64,000 nt of DNA from Saccharothrix obliqua (GCF_019375475.1 NZ_JAHXGQ010000008.1:310001-374000), one strand, 5' to 3'; positions 18,115-26,656 are shown, counted from the stretch's first letter. The notes: generated by a model not told the origin, from the letters alone. Program-made: numbers and translations.

Positions 18115-18786
18115 CTACGCCTTCGCGATGTTGACGATGGTGTCGTTCCAGCGGAACCGGCTGTTGTTCAGGTACTGGCTGTAGGACCAGGTCTGGTACC
18201 GCTGGTACGTGGGCCAGGGGTCGCCGATCAAGAGCGACTGGTTCGCCGTGTCGTACCCGTAGATCACCTCGGCGTGGCCGCCGCCGGAGGTCCAGTAGAT
18301 GCCGGTGAGGTTGGGGATGCCGGCGTCGATCTGCTTGGTGATGGACGCGAAGCTGATCGGGCCGCGCGCGTCCTGGGCGTTGAAGCCGGTGCCCCGGAAA
18401 CCACGCACGATCTCCGGGATCTGCGCGGGCTGGTTCGGGCAGTAGCCGGGTGACGTGCCCTTGCCCGCGGCGCAGAACGCCTGCTGGTTGGCGGTTCCGC
18501 CGAGCAGCTGCTCGATGCTGGAGCCGGTCGCGGCCCAGCACCACTGGTTCTGCTGCTGCACCTGCTGGGTGTAGTTGAGCCGCTTCGACGCCAGCGGCGC
18601 GACGGCGCGCGTGGTCGCGCCGACCGGCGCGACCTCCACGACCTGGCGGTGCTCCTCGGTCTTGATCAGACCGTGGGGCGTGCCCTGGTCGCCGGCCGCC
18701 ATCGCCGGTGCGGGCACGAGCACCGAGGCGGTGACGGCGACGGCGACCAGACCGGGCAGGCCGCGTCGGATGCGTTTCCAGTCCAC
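18115..18786 (-). CDS. Secreted papain-like (C39-type) cysteine protease
   Basis: The product has 223 residues with an N-terminal signal peptide (basic KRIRRG, hydrophobic core, cleavage near PAMAA). The mature part starts the catalytic fold at YTQQVQQQNQWCWAATG; the Cys in WCWAA is the expected nucleophile. GGGHAEVIYGY supplies the His and GDPWP the third polar residue. This matches the papain-like/Peptidase_C39_2 group of actinobacterial secreted enzymes and lacks the ABC transporter fused to true bacteriocin C39 peptidases. The GTG start is fixed by AGGAGG 6 bases upstream; the longer in-frame extension lacks a ribosome site. It forms an operon with the membrane-anchored gene downstream. 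Confidence 0.8.
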   Translation of the reverse strand: MDWKRIRRGLPGLVAVAVTASVLVPAPAMAAGDQGTPHGLIKTEEHRQVVEVAPVGATTRAVAPLASKRLNYTQQVQQQNQWCWAATGSSIEQLLGGTANQQAFCAAGKGTSPGYCPNQPAQIPEIVRGFRGTGFNAQDARGPISFASITKQIDAGIPNLTGIYWTSGGGHAEVIYGYDTANQSLLIGDPWPTYQRYQTWSYSQYLNNSRFRWNDTIVNIAKA

Positions 18787-19252
18787 GGGAATCCTCCTGG
18801 GCAGGGTGAGGACGGATGCGTGCCGGCACCCGTGCAGGAGGGGTGGCCGGCCGTCACCACCGTGCGCGGTCGGGCCCGGACCGGACAACGGCCGGCCCGC
18901 CCCGGGTGACCGCGCTGTGATCGTTCACCGCTCCGGGACCGGTCGTACGGCGGCCACAGCAGCGCATCCGGCGCGTGGCGACCCCGGCGTGGTGGTGGCG
19001 ACGAGAACATTCACCCCTCGTTCACGTGGTGTGAACCACCGGTGACCGCTCGTGCGGAAACGGGCATTCCAGGCGTGGGCGGCATTCCGGCCCGCGGTGT
19101 GATCGGTTCCACTGCTCCCGCGGTGCCGTAAGTCCGTTATGGACCGTTGTCGTCCTCCTCTTTGTCCGAATTGGAGTGCGGGGGGTGGCGGCACGCCGGA
19201 GAACGGGGCGTACGCTGCGATCGGGATGACAACGTCCGCTGGGAGGAGCACC
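18787..19252. promoter_or_regulatory. Divergent intergenic region with TTCAC/GTGAA repeats
   Basis: These 466 bases hold no convincing gene. A symmetric GTTCAC-N5-GTGAAC lies at 19020-19036, with extra TTCAC half-sites at about 18926 and 19010. A second inverted repeat, GTCC-N5-GGAC, is at 19132-19144. The region separates the protease operon (leftward) from tatA (rightward) and is likely to hold promoters for both. No sigma consensus stands out. Confidence 0.3.
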
Positions 19253-19441
19253 ATGGGAAACCTCGGGGCGACCGAACTGCTGATCATCGCCGTGGTGGTC
19301 GTGCTGCTGTTCGGCTCGAAGAAGCTGCCGGAGATGGCGCGTTCGCTGGGGCGCTCGGCACGCATCCTGAAGGCGGAGACCCGGGACCTGCACGACGACC
19401 CGACGACGTCGAACCCCTCCGAGCGGCGGCAGGCGGACTGA
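19253..19441 (+). CDS. tatA: Sec-independent translocase subunit TatA
   Basis: The product has 62 residues. One N-terminal transmembrane helix ([16 protein letters not shown]) is followed by the hinge and amphipathic helix [21 protein letters not shown] and a short acidic tail, the standard TatA plan. It forms the pore-like component for folded, twin-arginine proteins. GGGAGGAG lies 5 bases before the ATG. No tatC or tatB is beside it, so it may be an extra or unlinked tatA. At least two proteins in this window carry twin-arginine signals: the EhuB lipoprotein and the class V aminotransferase. Confidence 0.9.
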   Translation: MGNLGATELLIIAVVVVLLFGSKKLPEMARSLGRSARILKAETRDLHDDPTTSNPSERRQAD

Positions 19442-19523
19442 CCGCCCACCGGCTACGTACTGTGGCGGGGGAGCCCGGCCCGGTGGCGGGCTCTTCCGGG
19501 GCGTGGCGCGAAGGAGGAGCGGG

Positions 19524-21122
19524 GTGCGGGAGGAGTCGCGGCGGCGGGGGACGCCGGGTGATCGAGTGCGACGGCGGCCGTTGTCCGAAGCGCCGACCGT
19601 CCGCACCACGCCCGCCGGTCGGGCGGGGGCGGCGCGACACGCCGCGCCGAGCCGGGGCGCGCGTGGTTGGCGCCACACCGGGCGCGTGCTGGCGGTGCTG
19701 CTGTCGGCGACCGTGCTGCTCGGCTGCGGCTACGGGTACGTGAACCTCAAGTCGTTCCAGGACAAGCTGGCCACCACCGACGTCATCGACAGCGACGCGG
19801 GTGGCGAGAAGCCGCGTGACGGCGCGGTGGACATCCTGTTGGTGGGCATGGACAGCCGCACCGACGCGAAGGGCAACCCGTTGCCGGCGCAGGTGTTGGA
19901 CGAGTTGCAGGCGGGCGGCACGGAGGACGGCGGTCTCAACACCGACACGATGATCCTGCTGCACATGCCCAACGACGGCGGCAAAGCGGTCGCGATCTCG
20001 TTCCCCCGCGATTCCTATGTGGAGGTCGCGGGCGGTTACGGGAAGCACAAGCTCAACTCCGCCTACGCGGCGGCGAAGAACGACGCGGCGGCGGAGCTGG
20101 GCAGGCAGGGCGTGCGCGACCCGGCGGAGGTGGAGACGCGGTCGCGCCAGGCGGGCGCGAAGAACCTGATCGCCACCGTGCAGGACCTGACCGGTGTCAC
20201 GGTCGACCACTACGCGGAGGTCAACCTCGCCGGGTTCTACGAGATCACCAAGGCGGTCGGCGGTGTCGACGTCTGCCTGGTGGCCGATGTCGACGAACCC
20301 ATGTCCGGCGCGCGGTTCACCGCGGGCAGGCACACCGTGCAGGGACGCGACGCGCTGGCGTTCGTGCGGCAGCGCTACGACCTGCCGCGTGGCGACCTGG
20401 ACCGGATCGTGCGGCAGCAGGTGTTCCTGGCGGGACTGGCGCGCAAGGTGCTGTCCGCGGGTGTGCTCACCGACCAGGCCAAGCTGCGCGGCCTCATCGA
20501 CGCGGTCACCAAGTCCGTCGTGCTGGACAAGGACTGGGACGTCCTCGGCTTCGCCGGCCGGATGCAGGACCTGACGGGCGGCGCGATCGAGTTCACCACC
20601 ATCCCCACCGGGCGGCTCGACCTGGCGACCCCGGGTGACGGCATGGCGGTCGAGGTCGATCCCGGGCAGGTGCGGGCGTTCGTGCAGTCGCTCACCCACG
20701 ACCCGGGTGAAGCCCGCACCACGCCGACCACCACGGCCACCACCACGCCGGGCGTGACGGTGGACGTGCGCAACGGTTCCGGTGAGGCCGGTCTGGCCGC
20801 CGCGGTGCTGAAGGCCGTGGTGGCGCGCGGTTACCAGGAGGGCACCGCGGCCAACGCGGAGAACCCGCTGGCGTCTTCGGTCGTGCTGTACGGGACGGGT
20901 GCCCAGGCGGGCGCGCAGGCCGTCGCGAAGGACCTGGGCGGCCTGCCGACGCGGGCCGACGCGGTGGTGCCCGCCGGGTACGTGCGGGTGTTCCTCGGGC
21001 AGGACTACCAGGGGCCGCGTGGTTTCACCGCGCCCGGTGCCGTGGGGCTGGACGGTGCGCACCGCCAACCCGTCGCCGAGGAACCGACCATCACCGCCGA
21101 CGGCGTGCGCTGCGTCAACTGA
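19524..21122 (+). CDS. LytR-CpsA-Psr (LCP) family protein with LytR_C domain
   Basis: The product has 532 residues: a basic cytoplasmic N-terminus, one transmembrane segment (about 48-68, GRVLAVLLSATVLLGCGYGY), and an extracytoplasmic LCP catalytic domain. Landmarks are LLVGMDSR, NTDTMILLHM, ISFPRDSYVEV (the phosphate-contacting Arg and Asp) and FVRQRYDLPRGDLDRIVRQQ. A Thr-rich linker at about 395-410 leads to a LytR_C domain starting VTVDVRNGSGEAGLA. LCP enzymes transfer lipid-linked glycopolymers such as arabinogalactan or teichoic acids to peptidoglycan. The GTG at 19524 is preferred because AAGGAGG precedes it; an in-frame GTG at 19503 lies upstream of that site. Downstream is a short tandem-repeat block. 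Confidence 0.9.
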   Translation: MREESRRRGTPGDRVRRRPLSEAPTVRTTPAGRAGAARHAAPSRGARGWRHTGRVLAVLLSATVLLGCGYGYVNLKSFQDKLATTDVIDSDAGGEKPRDGAVDILLVGMDSRTDAKGNPLPAQVLDELQAGGTEDGGLNTDTMILLHMPNDGGKAVAISFPRDSYVEVAGGYGKHKLNSAYAAAKNDAAAELGRQGVRDPAEVETRSRQAGAKNLIATVQDLTGVTVDHYAEVNLAGFYEITKAVGGVDVCLVADVDEPMSGARFTAGRHTVQGRDALAFVRQRYDLPRGDLDRIVRQQVFLAGLARKVLSAGVLTDQAKLRGLIDAVTKSVVLDKDWDVLGFAGRMQDLTGGAIEFTTIPTGRLDLATPGDGMAVEVDPGQVRAFVQSLTHDPGEARTTPTTTATTTPGVTVDVRNGSGEAGLAAAVLKAVVARGYQEGTAANAENPLASSVVLYGTGAQAGAQAVAKDLGGLPTRADAVVPAGYVRVFLGQDYQGPRGFTAPGAVGLDGAHRQPVAEEPTITADGVRCVN

Positions 21123-21135
21123 CGCGCCGGCCGCC

Positions 21136-21257
21136 GGTGGCACCGCGCTGTCGGTGGCACCGCGCCGCTGTCAGCACCGCGCCGCTGTCAGCACCGCGCC
21201 GATGTGGGCACCGCCCGCTGTCAGCACCGCGCTGTCGTGGGCACTGCGCCGTCGCGT
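21136..21257. repeat. Short tandem repeat, about 17 bp unit
   Basis: About seven imperfect copies of a 17-base unit close to AGCACCGCGCCGCTGTC run directly after the LCP gene. The two central copies are identical and the edges are degenerate. It is non-coding, with no stable single hairpin, and lies between the LCP gene and the DUF6010 gene. Confidence 0.7.
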
Positions 21258-21370
21258 GGCAGCGAGTGGTGGCGGGAACCCGGTGGTGGTTGGCCGGCGT
21301 GCGACTCCCGCCGGCACGTGCGGGCTCCTAGCGTTCCGGGTGGCCACTTCCCCGCAGAAAGAGACCTCCC

Positions 21371-21772
21371 GTGACCGTGCTCGCCCCGATCCTCATCGGC
21401 CTCGCCTACGTGTTGATCTCCTCCTTCATCCGGGAACCGAACAGGCGTCGGTTCAACGCCGTGATGGTCGCCGGAGCCGGTGCCGCCTACCTCAGCGGCG
21501 GCGGGCTCGGTGGGTGGGAGTTCGCCTTCACCGCCGCCGTCACGTACTGCGCCTACCGCGGCCTGGAGTCGTGGCGGTTCATCGGTGTCGGCTGGTTGCT
21601 GCACACCGCCTGGGACGTCGTGCACCACCTCCAGGGCAACCCGATCATCCCGTTCGCCGAGCTGTCGTCGTTCGGCTGCGCGATCTGCGACCCGGTGATC
21701 GCGGTGTGGTGCCTGCTCGGCGGGCGCTCGGTGGTGGACCGGCTGCGTCCCGCGGTGCGCGCCAGTACCTGA
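21371..21772 (+). CDS. DUF6010 family membrane protein
   Basis: The product has 133 residues and four predicted hydrophobic segments: [28 protein letters not shown]; the middle stretch around [14 protein letters not shown]; and [16 protein letters not shown] conserved-looking histidine motif, [14 protein letters not shown], lies between helices. These match the DUF6010 group of small integral membrane proteins, whose function is not known. The GTG start follows AAAGAGA. It is 13 bases upstream of the GNAT gene and probably cotranscribed with it. Confidence 0.75.
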   Translation: MTVLAPILIGLAYVLISSFIREPNRRRFNAVMVAGAGAAYLSGGGLGGWEFAFTAAVTYCAYRGLESWRFIGVGWLLHTAWDVVHHLQGNPIIPFAELSSFGCAICDPVIAVWCLLGGRSVVDRLRPAVRAST

Positions 21773-21785
21773 CGGCTGTGGTGGG

Positions 21786-22577
21786 ATGGGTCCCGTGGAG
21801 CCACTGGACCTGTCCGCGCGGGCCGAGGCGAACCTCGCCGAGCACGCCTGCCACCTGCACCGGCGACTGCCGGGCGCGACCGTCACCGAGACCGACGACC
21901 TGCTGGTCGCGGACAGCGGTCTCGCCGACGACACGTTCAACATCGTCGCGGCGGCCCGGTTCGCCGCCGACGTGGCCGATGCGCGCATCGCTGAGACCGT
22001 GCGCGCGCTGACCGCGACGGGCCGCCCGTTCTCGTGGTGGGTGGGACCGGCGTCCACGCCCGGCCTGAGCGAGCGGCTGTCGGCCGCCGGGTTGCCGGTC
22101 GCGGAGCGCGAGGCGGCCATGTGGCTCGACCTCCGCGACGCGCCGGACGTCCCGGCGTCCGCACTGGACGTGCGCGTGGCGGCGACCGCGGCCGATCTCG
22201 CGGACTACGCCGCGGTGCTCGCCGCGAACTGGGACCCGCCGGCCGCGACCGTGCGGCGGTTCTTCGCCGAAGCCGCGCCGCACGCGCTGGCACCGGACTG
22301 CGCGGCGCGTTACCTGGTCGGCTACGTGGCCGGTCGCGCGGTGTGCTCGGCCGAGGTGTTCGCGCACGGCGGGGTCGCCGGCGTCTACAACATCTGCACC
22401 CTGGCGGACTCGCGCCGCCGGGGTCACGGCGGCGCGATCACCGCGGCGGCGTTGCACCTGGCCCGCGCGGACGGCCACCGGTACGCGGTGCTCCAGGCGT
22501 CGGCAGAGGGCGAACCGGTGTACCGCCGGCTGGGTTTCCGGGTGTCGGGGCGGTTCGTGGAGCACGCCGCGACCTGA
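21786..22577 (+). CDS. GNAT family N-acetyltransferase
   Basis: The product has 263 residues. The catalytic GNAT core is in the C-terminal half: the acetyl-CoA loop is [18 protein letters not shown] (Q/RxxGxG/A type), and the terminal strands are [23 protein letters not shown]. The N-terminal half (from [19 protein letters not shown]) resembles a second, degenerate GNAT fold, as in many two-domain actinobacterial members. The substrate is unknown; small amines or protein N-termini are usual for the family. The start could be ATG 21786 or GTG 21795, both poorly supported by ribosome sites. Confidence 0.8.
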   Translation: MGPVEPLDLSARAEANLAEHACHLHRRLPGATVTETDDLLVADSGLADDTFNIVAAARFAADVADARIAETVRALTATGRPFSWWVGPASTPGLSERLSAAGLPVAEREAAMWLDLRDAPDVPASALDVRVAATAADLADYAAVLAANWDPPAATVRRFFAEAAPHALAPDCAARYLVGYVAGRAVCSAEVFAHGGVAGVYNICTLADSRRRGHGGAITAAALHLARADGHRYAVLQASAEGEPVYRRLGFRVSGRFVEHAAT

Positions 22578-22597
22578 CTCGGGTCCACTGTGGACGG

Positions 22598-22969
22598 TCA
22601 GTCGAACCGCAGTTCCGCCCACACCCGCGTGCGGTCGGCGCGTGACTCCACGCCCCAGCGCACCGCCAACGCGTCGACCAGCAGCAGCCCCGCCCGGAGC
22701 CGCCACGGGCGCGACCGGCGGGCCGGGCGGTCCAGCGCGCTGACCACCAGCACGTCCTGCTCCCGGTCCAGGCGCAGCTCTAGCAGGTAGGGCGCCGCGC
22801 CGTGCCGCCACGCGTTGCGCACCAGCTCACCCGCCACCACGCCGACGACGGCCGCCTCGTGGTCGGGCCACCCGTCCAGGCGCTCGCGCAACCAGCGGTC
22901 CACCTCCGCCGGGTCGGGCGGGGTGGGATCGGACATCACCAGGACGACGAGGTCGTTGCCCGCCGTCAC
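22598..22969 (-). CDS. RsbW-like GHKL ATPase (putative anti-sigma kinase)
   Basis: The product has 123 residues with a histidine-kinase-like ATPase fold: the N-box is GVVAGELVRNAWRHG (Glu and Asn for Mg-ATP), the G1 region DVLVVSALDRPA, and the C-terminal strand SRPWRLRAGLLLVDALAVRWG. Small stand-alone GHKL proteins of this type in actinobacteria are often anti-sigma kinases or partners of PP2C phosphatases, such as the one at 10.2 kb. The GTG at 22969 is favoured by GGTGAG 7 bases upstream; an ATG at 23032 is possible. A pair of direct repeats matching the two-component box lies about 90 bases upstream. Confidence 0.65.
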   Translation of the reverse strand: MTAGNDLVVLVMSDPTPPDPAEVDRWLRERLDGWPDHEAAVVGVVAGELVRNAWRHGAAPYLLELRLDREQDVLVVSALDRPARRSRPWRLRAGLLLVDALAVRWGVESRADRTRVWAELRFD

Positions 22970-23056
22970 GACCGGCTCACCGGGCCGGTGCGGACCCGGG
23001 GCCGCGCGGGGTGGATGGACACCTCCGAGCATCCCACCGCCCGACCGGGCCGCACC

Positions 23057-23075
23057 TGACGATCGTCTTGCGATC
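23057..23075. promoter_or_regulatory. Third copy of the TTGCGATC direct-repeat box
   Basis: TGACGATC at 23057-23064 and TTGCGATC at 23068-23075 are spaced exactly 11 bases start to start, the same phasing as the boxes before the response regulator and the kinase. The first half has two mismatches. It lies upstream of the RsbW-like gene, which may therefore belong to the same regulon. Confidence 0.4.
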
Positions 23076-23147
23076 ACCCGGCGGTGCCCCGCCGCGTTCG
23101 ACCGGGTCCCTCCGGGGCCAGTCGGGTGTGCGCGGGTCGCCGGCCGA

Positions 23148-23309
23148 GCGCCGTCGTCGCGGGTGGGGGAGTCTGCCGGTCGGGCGTGGGTTACCGGTTG
23201 GGCGCCGTCGTCGTGTGCGGGGTGTCTGCCCGGTCGGGCTTGGGGCACCGGTCGAGCGCCGTCGTCGCGGGCTGGGGGAGTCTGCCCGGTCGGGCGAGGA
23301 GCCCGCCCG
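23148..23309. repeat. Three tandem copies of a 54-bp repeat
   Basis: Copies begin with GCGCCGTCGTCG at 23148, 23202 and 23256 and share blocks such as GGGGGAGTCTG and CCGGTCGGGC. The array lies in the 358-base gap between the RsbW-like gene and the 3' end of ehuA. I see no gene in it. It differs in unit length from the 17-bp array at 21.1 kb. Confidence 0.75.
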
Positions 23310-23327
23310 GTCGGACGTGGTCGGCGG

Positions 23328-24107
23328 TCAGGTCTCGTCGATCACCGAGCGGAGGAATTCCTTGGTCCGCACCTGTTCCGGCGCGTCGAACAGCTGCTCG
23401 GGCGGCGCGGACTCGATGATCCGGCCCTCGTTGAACATCAGCACGCGGTCGGACACGTCGCGGGCGAAGCGCATCGCGTGGGTGACGCACAGCATGGTCA
23501 CGTCGAACGTCCGCGCCACGTCCCGCAGCACGTCCAGCACCTCCGCCGCGAGTTCCGGGTCCAGCGCCGAGGTGACCTCGTCCAGCAGCAGCACGTCCGG
23601 GCGCATCGCCAGCGCACGCGCGATCGCCACCCGCTGCTGCTGGCCGCCGGACAGCTGGGACGGGTAGGCGTCGACCTTGTCCCCGAGCCCCACCAGCTCC
23701 AGCAGTTCCCGGCCACGCCCCTCCGCCTCGTCCCGGGACAGCCCGAGGACGTGCACGGGTGCCTCGGTGACGTTGCGCAGCACCCGCATGTTGGGGAACA
23801 GGTTGTACTGCTGGAACACCATGGTGGTGTGGCGGCGCATCCGGCGCAGGTGCGCCTCGCCCGCGGGCACCAGCGCGTCACCGCGCCGCTCGTGGAACAG
23901 CGGAACGCCGTCCACGGTGATGGTGCCGCTGTCGGGCCGGGTCAGGGTCATCAGCATCCGCAGGATGGTGGTCTTGCCCGACCCGCTGGGCCCGATGAGC
24001 GTGACCCGCTCGCCCGCGCGGATGTCGAACGACAGGTCGTCCAGCACGGTGGTCGAGCCGAAGTGCTTGCTCACGCCGTCGAAGGAGATGAATCGTTCCC
24101 CGGTCAT
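23328..24107 (-). CDS. ehuA: Ectoine/hydroxyectoine-type ABC transporter ATPase
   Basis: The product is a 259-residue polar amino acid-type ABC ATPase. Walker A is GPSGSGKTT (about 39-47), the Q-loop is VFQQYNLFPNM, the signature LSGGQQQRVAIARALA, Walker B VLLLDEVTSALDP, and the switch His is in CVTHAMRFA. It hydrolyses ATP to drive import through the two permeases encoded just upstream. The start ATG overlaps the ehuD stop by 4 bases, so expression is coupled. The order ehuB-C-D-A and the sequence style match the EhuABCD cluster, which takes up ectoines as osmoprotectants or nutrients; a related polar compound is possible. Confidence 0.87.
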   Translation of the reverse strand: MTGERFISFDGVSKHFGSTTVLDDLSFDIRAGERVTLIGPSGSGKTTILRMLMTLTRPDSGTITVDGVPLFHERRGDALVPAGEAHLRRMRRHTTMVFQQYNLFPNMRVLRNVTEAPVHVLGLSRDEAEGRGRELLELVGLGDKVDAYPSQLSGGQQQRVAIARALAMRPDVLLLDEVTSALDPELAAEVLDVLRDVARTFDVTMLCVTHAMRFARDVSDRVLMFNEGRIIESAPPEQLFDAPEQVRTKEFLRSVIDET

Positions 24108-24763
24108 GCGGTTTCCTTTCGGTACCGGCGTTCCAACGCCCGGACCGGCCAGGCGATGAGCAGCGCGGCGGCCAGGTACAGCACGCCCGCGACGGTGATC
24201 AGTTCCAGGTAGCGGAAGTTCTGCGCGCCCACGGCCTTCACCACGCTCAGCACCTCGGCCACCGTGACGACGGTCAGCTGCGGCGTGTCCTTGAACATGG
24301 CGATGGCGTAGTTGCCCAGCGCGGGCACCACGCGTGGCACGGCCTGCGGCAGCACCACCCTGGTCCACGTCCGGCCGCGGGACAGGCTCAGCGATTTCGC
24401 CGCCTCCCACTGCCCGGCGGGCACGCCGTCGATGCCCGCCCGGTACACCTCGGACGTGTACGTGGCGTAGTGCACGCCCAGGCCGATCGCGCCGGTCGCC
24501 AGCGGCGACAGCTCGATGCCGACCGCGGGCAGCACGAAGAACAGGAAGAACAGCTGGACCAGCAGGGGGGTGGAGCGGATGAACTCGACCACGAACCCGA
24601 CCGGCAGGCGCAGCCACGCCCGCTCGGTGCGCCGCAGCAGCGCGAACGCCAGGCCGAGCACCAGGGCCAGCACGTAGCCCAGGACGGTGGCCCACAGGGC
24701 GACCACGAGCCCGTCGAGCAGTTGCGGCAGCGCGTCCCACGCCGCCGTCCAGTCGAACGTCAC
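24104..24763 (-). CDS. ehuD: Ectoine-type ABC transporter permease EhuD
   Basis: The 219-residue integral membrane subunit has about five helices. The N-terminal helix is VVALWATVLGYVLALVLGLA. The segment FIRSTPLLVQLFFLFFVLP is the HEAA-family permease signature seen in GlnP/HisM proteins. The cytoplasmic coupling loop, EAAKSLSLSRGRTWTRVVLPQA, docks on EhuA. The GTG start overlaps the ehuC stop by 4 bases, and its own stop overlaps the ehuA start. Confidence 0.86.
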   Translation of the reverse strand: MTFDWTAAWDALPQLLDGLVVALWATVLGYVLALVLGLAFALLRRTERAWLRLPVGFVVEFIRSTPLLVQLFFLFFVLPAVGIELSPLATGAIGLGVHYATYTSEVYRAGIDGVPAGQWEAAKSLSLSRGRTWTRVVLPQAVPRVVPALGNYAIAMFKDTPQLTVVTVAEVLSVVKAVGAQNFRYLELITVAGVLYLAAALLIAWPVRALERRYRKETA

Positions 24764-25428
24764 CTCGTCACCTCCCGCGCCGGGGTCCGGCCGAGCCCGG
24801 CCGCCGCCCGCCGTTCCACCAACCGGACCAGGCGGGTCAACGCCAGGGCGATCACGCCGTACCCGACGAGCAGGCCCGCGAACACGGCGGCCGTCTCACC
24901 GGTCGCCGCGCGCACGATCTGGCCCTGGAAGGTCAGGTCCTGGAGGTACACCAGGGACACCAGCGCGGTCGCCTTCAGCAGCTCGACCAGCAGGTTGCCC
25001 ATCGGCGGCACCATGGCCACCAGGGCTTGCGGCAGCACGACCAGCCGCATCCGCTGCCAGGGCGTGAAGTTCAACGCCACGGCGGCTTCGAGCTGCGCGG
25101 CGGGCACGGACAGCACCGCGCCGCGCACCACCTCCGCGCCGTACGCGCCGATGTTGAGCGCCAACGCCAGCACACCCGCGAACAGCGGTTCCAGTTGCAG
25201 GCCCAGCGCGGGCAGGGCGAACACCAACCAGAACAACACGACCAGCGCGGGCAGGCCGCGGAAACCCTCGGTGTAGGCGAACGCGATGCCGCGCACGACC
25301 CGCCGCCCGGACAGGCGTGCGAGCCCGGCGGCGAACGCGAACACCAGGCCGAGGGCCGCGCCGAATACGGTGAGTTGCAGGGTGACCAAGAGGCCGTCGA
25401 ACAGGAGTAGCCACAGACCGGTGGACAC
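24760..25428 (-). CDS. ehuC: Ectoine-type ABC transporter permease EhuC
   Basis: The 222-residue permease has about five helices and pairs with EhuD. It has FRGLPALVVLFWLVFALPAL in the place of the RSTPLL segment of the partner, and the coupling loop EAAVALNFTPWQRMRLVVLPQA. It forms the channel for the substrate delivered by EhuB. It begins with GTG 12 bases after the ehuB stop. Confidence 0.86.
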   Translation of the reverse strand: MSTGLWLLLFDGLLVTLQLTVFGAALGLVFAFAAGLARLSGRRVVRGIAFAYTEGFRGLPALVVLFWLVFALPALGLQLEPLFAGVLALALNIGAYGAEVVRGAVLSVPAAQLEAAVALNFTPWQRMRLVVLPQALVAMVPPMGNLLVELLKATALVSLVYLQDLTFQGQIVRAATGETAAVFAGLLVGYGVIALALTRLVRLVERRAAAGLGRTPAREVTR

Positions 25429-25440
25429 GTCGCCTCCCCG

Positions 25441-26340
25441 TCAGGCCGCGGGGTCCGCGCACAGGCGGGCCGCCGTCAGGTCGGTCATCTCGGCTTCGGT
25501 GAACCCGAAGGGGCGCACGATCTCCAGCAGCCGACCGGACCGCTTGAGCACGGCCAGCTCGGCGTTGAACGCGTCACGCAGCCGGGTCTGGTCGGGCCGG
25601 AACCCGAAGCCGCCCGCGCCGTACTGCTCGACGCCGTCCAGCACGGGCACGAACGGCTCGGTCAGCTCCAGCGGCGCGCCCTGCCGGGTGGAGAGCGCGT
25701 GCCGCAGCGAGATGGCGGTCAGCAGCAGGCCGTCCGCGCGTCCGGCGAGCACGCCGTCGATCCCGCCCGCCTGCGTGGAGAAGGTGAGCGTGCGGTTGGC
25801 GGGCACCCCGTACCCGGCCGCGACGTCGGCTTCCACGGCGCCCAGCAGCACGCCGAGCTTGAGGCGGTCGTCACGCGCGAAGTCGTCCAGCGAGCGGATG
25901 CGCGTGGTGTCGCCCGCGCGGACCAGGATCGCCTCCGGCGCGTTGTAGTCCGGGTCCGAGAAGATGATCTGCGCGCACCGCGCCGGCGTGATGAACATGC
26001 CGGCCGCGATCACGTCGAACAGCCCGGCGCGCAGGCCGGGGATGAGCGACCCGAAATCGGACAGCGCCGGCACGAAGCCGGGCACGCCGAGCCTGCGGAA
26101 CACCTCCTTGGCGACCTCCGGGGCCTCGCCGGTGAGCCGGCCCTCGCGGTCGACGTAGCCGTAGGGCGCCTCGTTGGCGAACCCGATCCGGACCTCGCCG
26201 ACGGTGCGCAGCCGGTCCAGCAGGTTGCCGCCGTCGCGCTCGGCGGACAGGTCGACGGTGCCGCACCCGGTGACGAGCGCGGCGCCCAGGCCACCGGCGG
26301 CGAGCAGGAACCGGCGGCGCGGTAGGTGGTGGGGAGACAC
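25441..26340 (-). CDS. ehuB: Ectoine/hydroxyectoine-binding lipoprotein EhuB
   Basis: This 299-residue solute receptor is the first gene of the importer operon. The N-terminus HLPRRRFLLAAGGLGAALVTGC combines a twin-arginine signal with a lipobox (VTGC), so it is probably Tat-exported and lipid-anchored. The mature domain is a type-2 periplasmic binding fold: IGFANEAPYGYVDREG, LTGEAPEVAKEVFRRLG, FDVIAAGMFITPARCAQI and FSDPDYNAPEAILV are close to EhuB signatures. The GTG at 26340 is chosen because it leaves a standard-length signal; the track upstream is basic and has no ribosome site. A small palindrome lies 120 bases upstream. Confidence 0.87.
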   Translation of the reverse strand: MSPHHLPRRRFLLAAGGLGAALVTGCGTVDLSAERDGGNLLDRLRTVGEVRIGFANEAPYGYVDREGRLTGEAPEVAKEVFRRLGVPGFVPALSDFGSLIPGLRAGLFDVIAAGMFITPARCAQIIFSDPDYNAPEAILVRAGDTTRIRSLDDFARDDRLKLGVLLGAVEADVAAGYGVPANRTLTFSTQAGGIDGVLAGRADGLLLTAISLRHALSTRQGAPLELTEPFVPVLDGVEQYGAGGFGFRPDQTRLRDAFNAELAVLKRSGRLLEIVRPFGFTEAEMTDLTAARLCADPAA

Positions 26341-26461
26341 GAAGCGGGGTTCCCAACTTCGACGACAGGACGGTGCGCCCCGTCGGTGCCGGCGGGGCGG
26401 ACGGGGGCGACCATAGGGCGGACTGTCCTTGGCCGTCAACGCCAACCGCCGCCGACGTCGA

Positions 26462-26474
26462 ATCCTGTTAGGAT
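26462..26474. promoter_or_regulatory. Small palindrome between ehuB and the response regulator gene
   Basis: ATCCT-GTT-AGGAT is a perfect 5+5 inverted repeat in the 378-base divergent region 26341-26718. It could be an operator for the ehu operon. No MarR or GntR-type ectoine regulator is adjacent, so the binder is unknown. The rest of the region holds a TCCACAGTGGA palindrome (26534-26544) and the direct-repeat box at 26637. Confidence 0.3.
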
Positions 26475-26636
26475 CAAGTAGGCGTGGATGCGTTGGTGCA
26501 CAGGGATTTCTCTCATCCAGTCGGCATTTTCAATCCACAGTGGACTTCGTGCGACCCGCTCGGGCGCCTGTGACATTGTTCATGTCACAACGAGGTTTGC
26601 GCCGTCGCACCGCCAGTCCACCGGAGGTGGCACAAC

Positions 26637-26656
26637 CTTGCGATCACCTTGCGATC
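26637..26656 (+). promoter_or_regulatory. Direct-repeat box for the adjacent OmpR-type regulator
   Basis: CTTGCGATC at 26637-26645 is repeated exactly at 26648-26656, an 11-base period. Tandem repeats at 11-bp spacing are the usual binding architecture of OmpR/PhoB dimers bound head to tail. It lies about 62 bases upstream of the response regulator start and has near-copies before the kinase and the RsbW-like gene. Autoregulation is inferred. Confidence 0.6.

Noticed and set aside
19253..19441. A tatABC operon
   Set aside because: Only tatA is present; neighbours are a protease operon and an LCP gene.
22815..24212. A 465-codon plus-strand frame across the repeat region and ehuA
   Set aside because: It is antisense to ehuA and includes the 54-bp array; no domain and an unbiased codon pattern.
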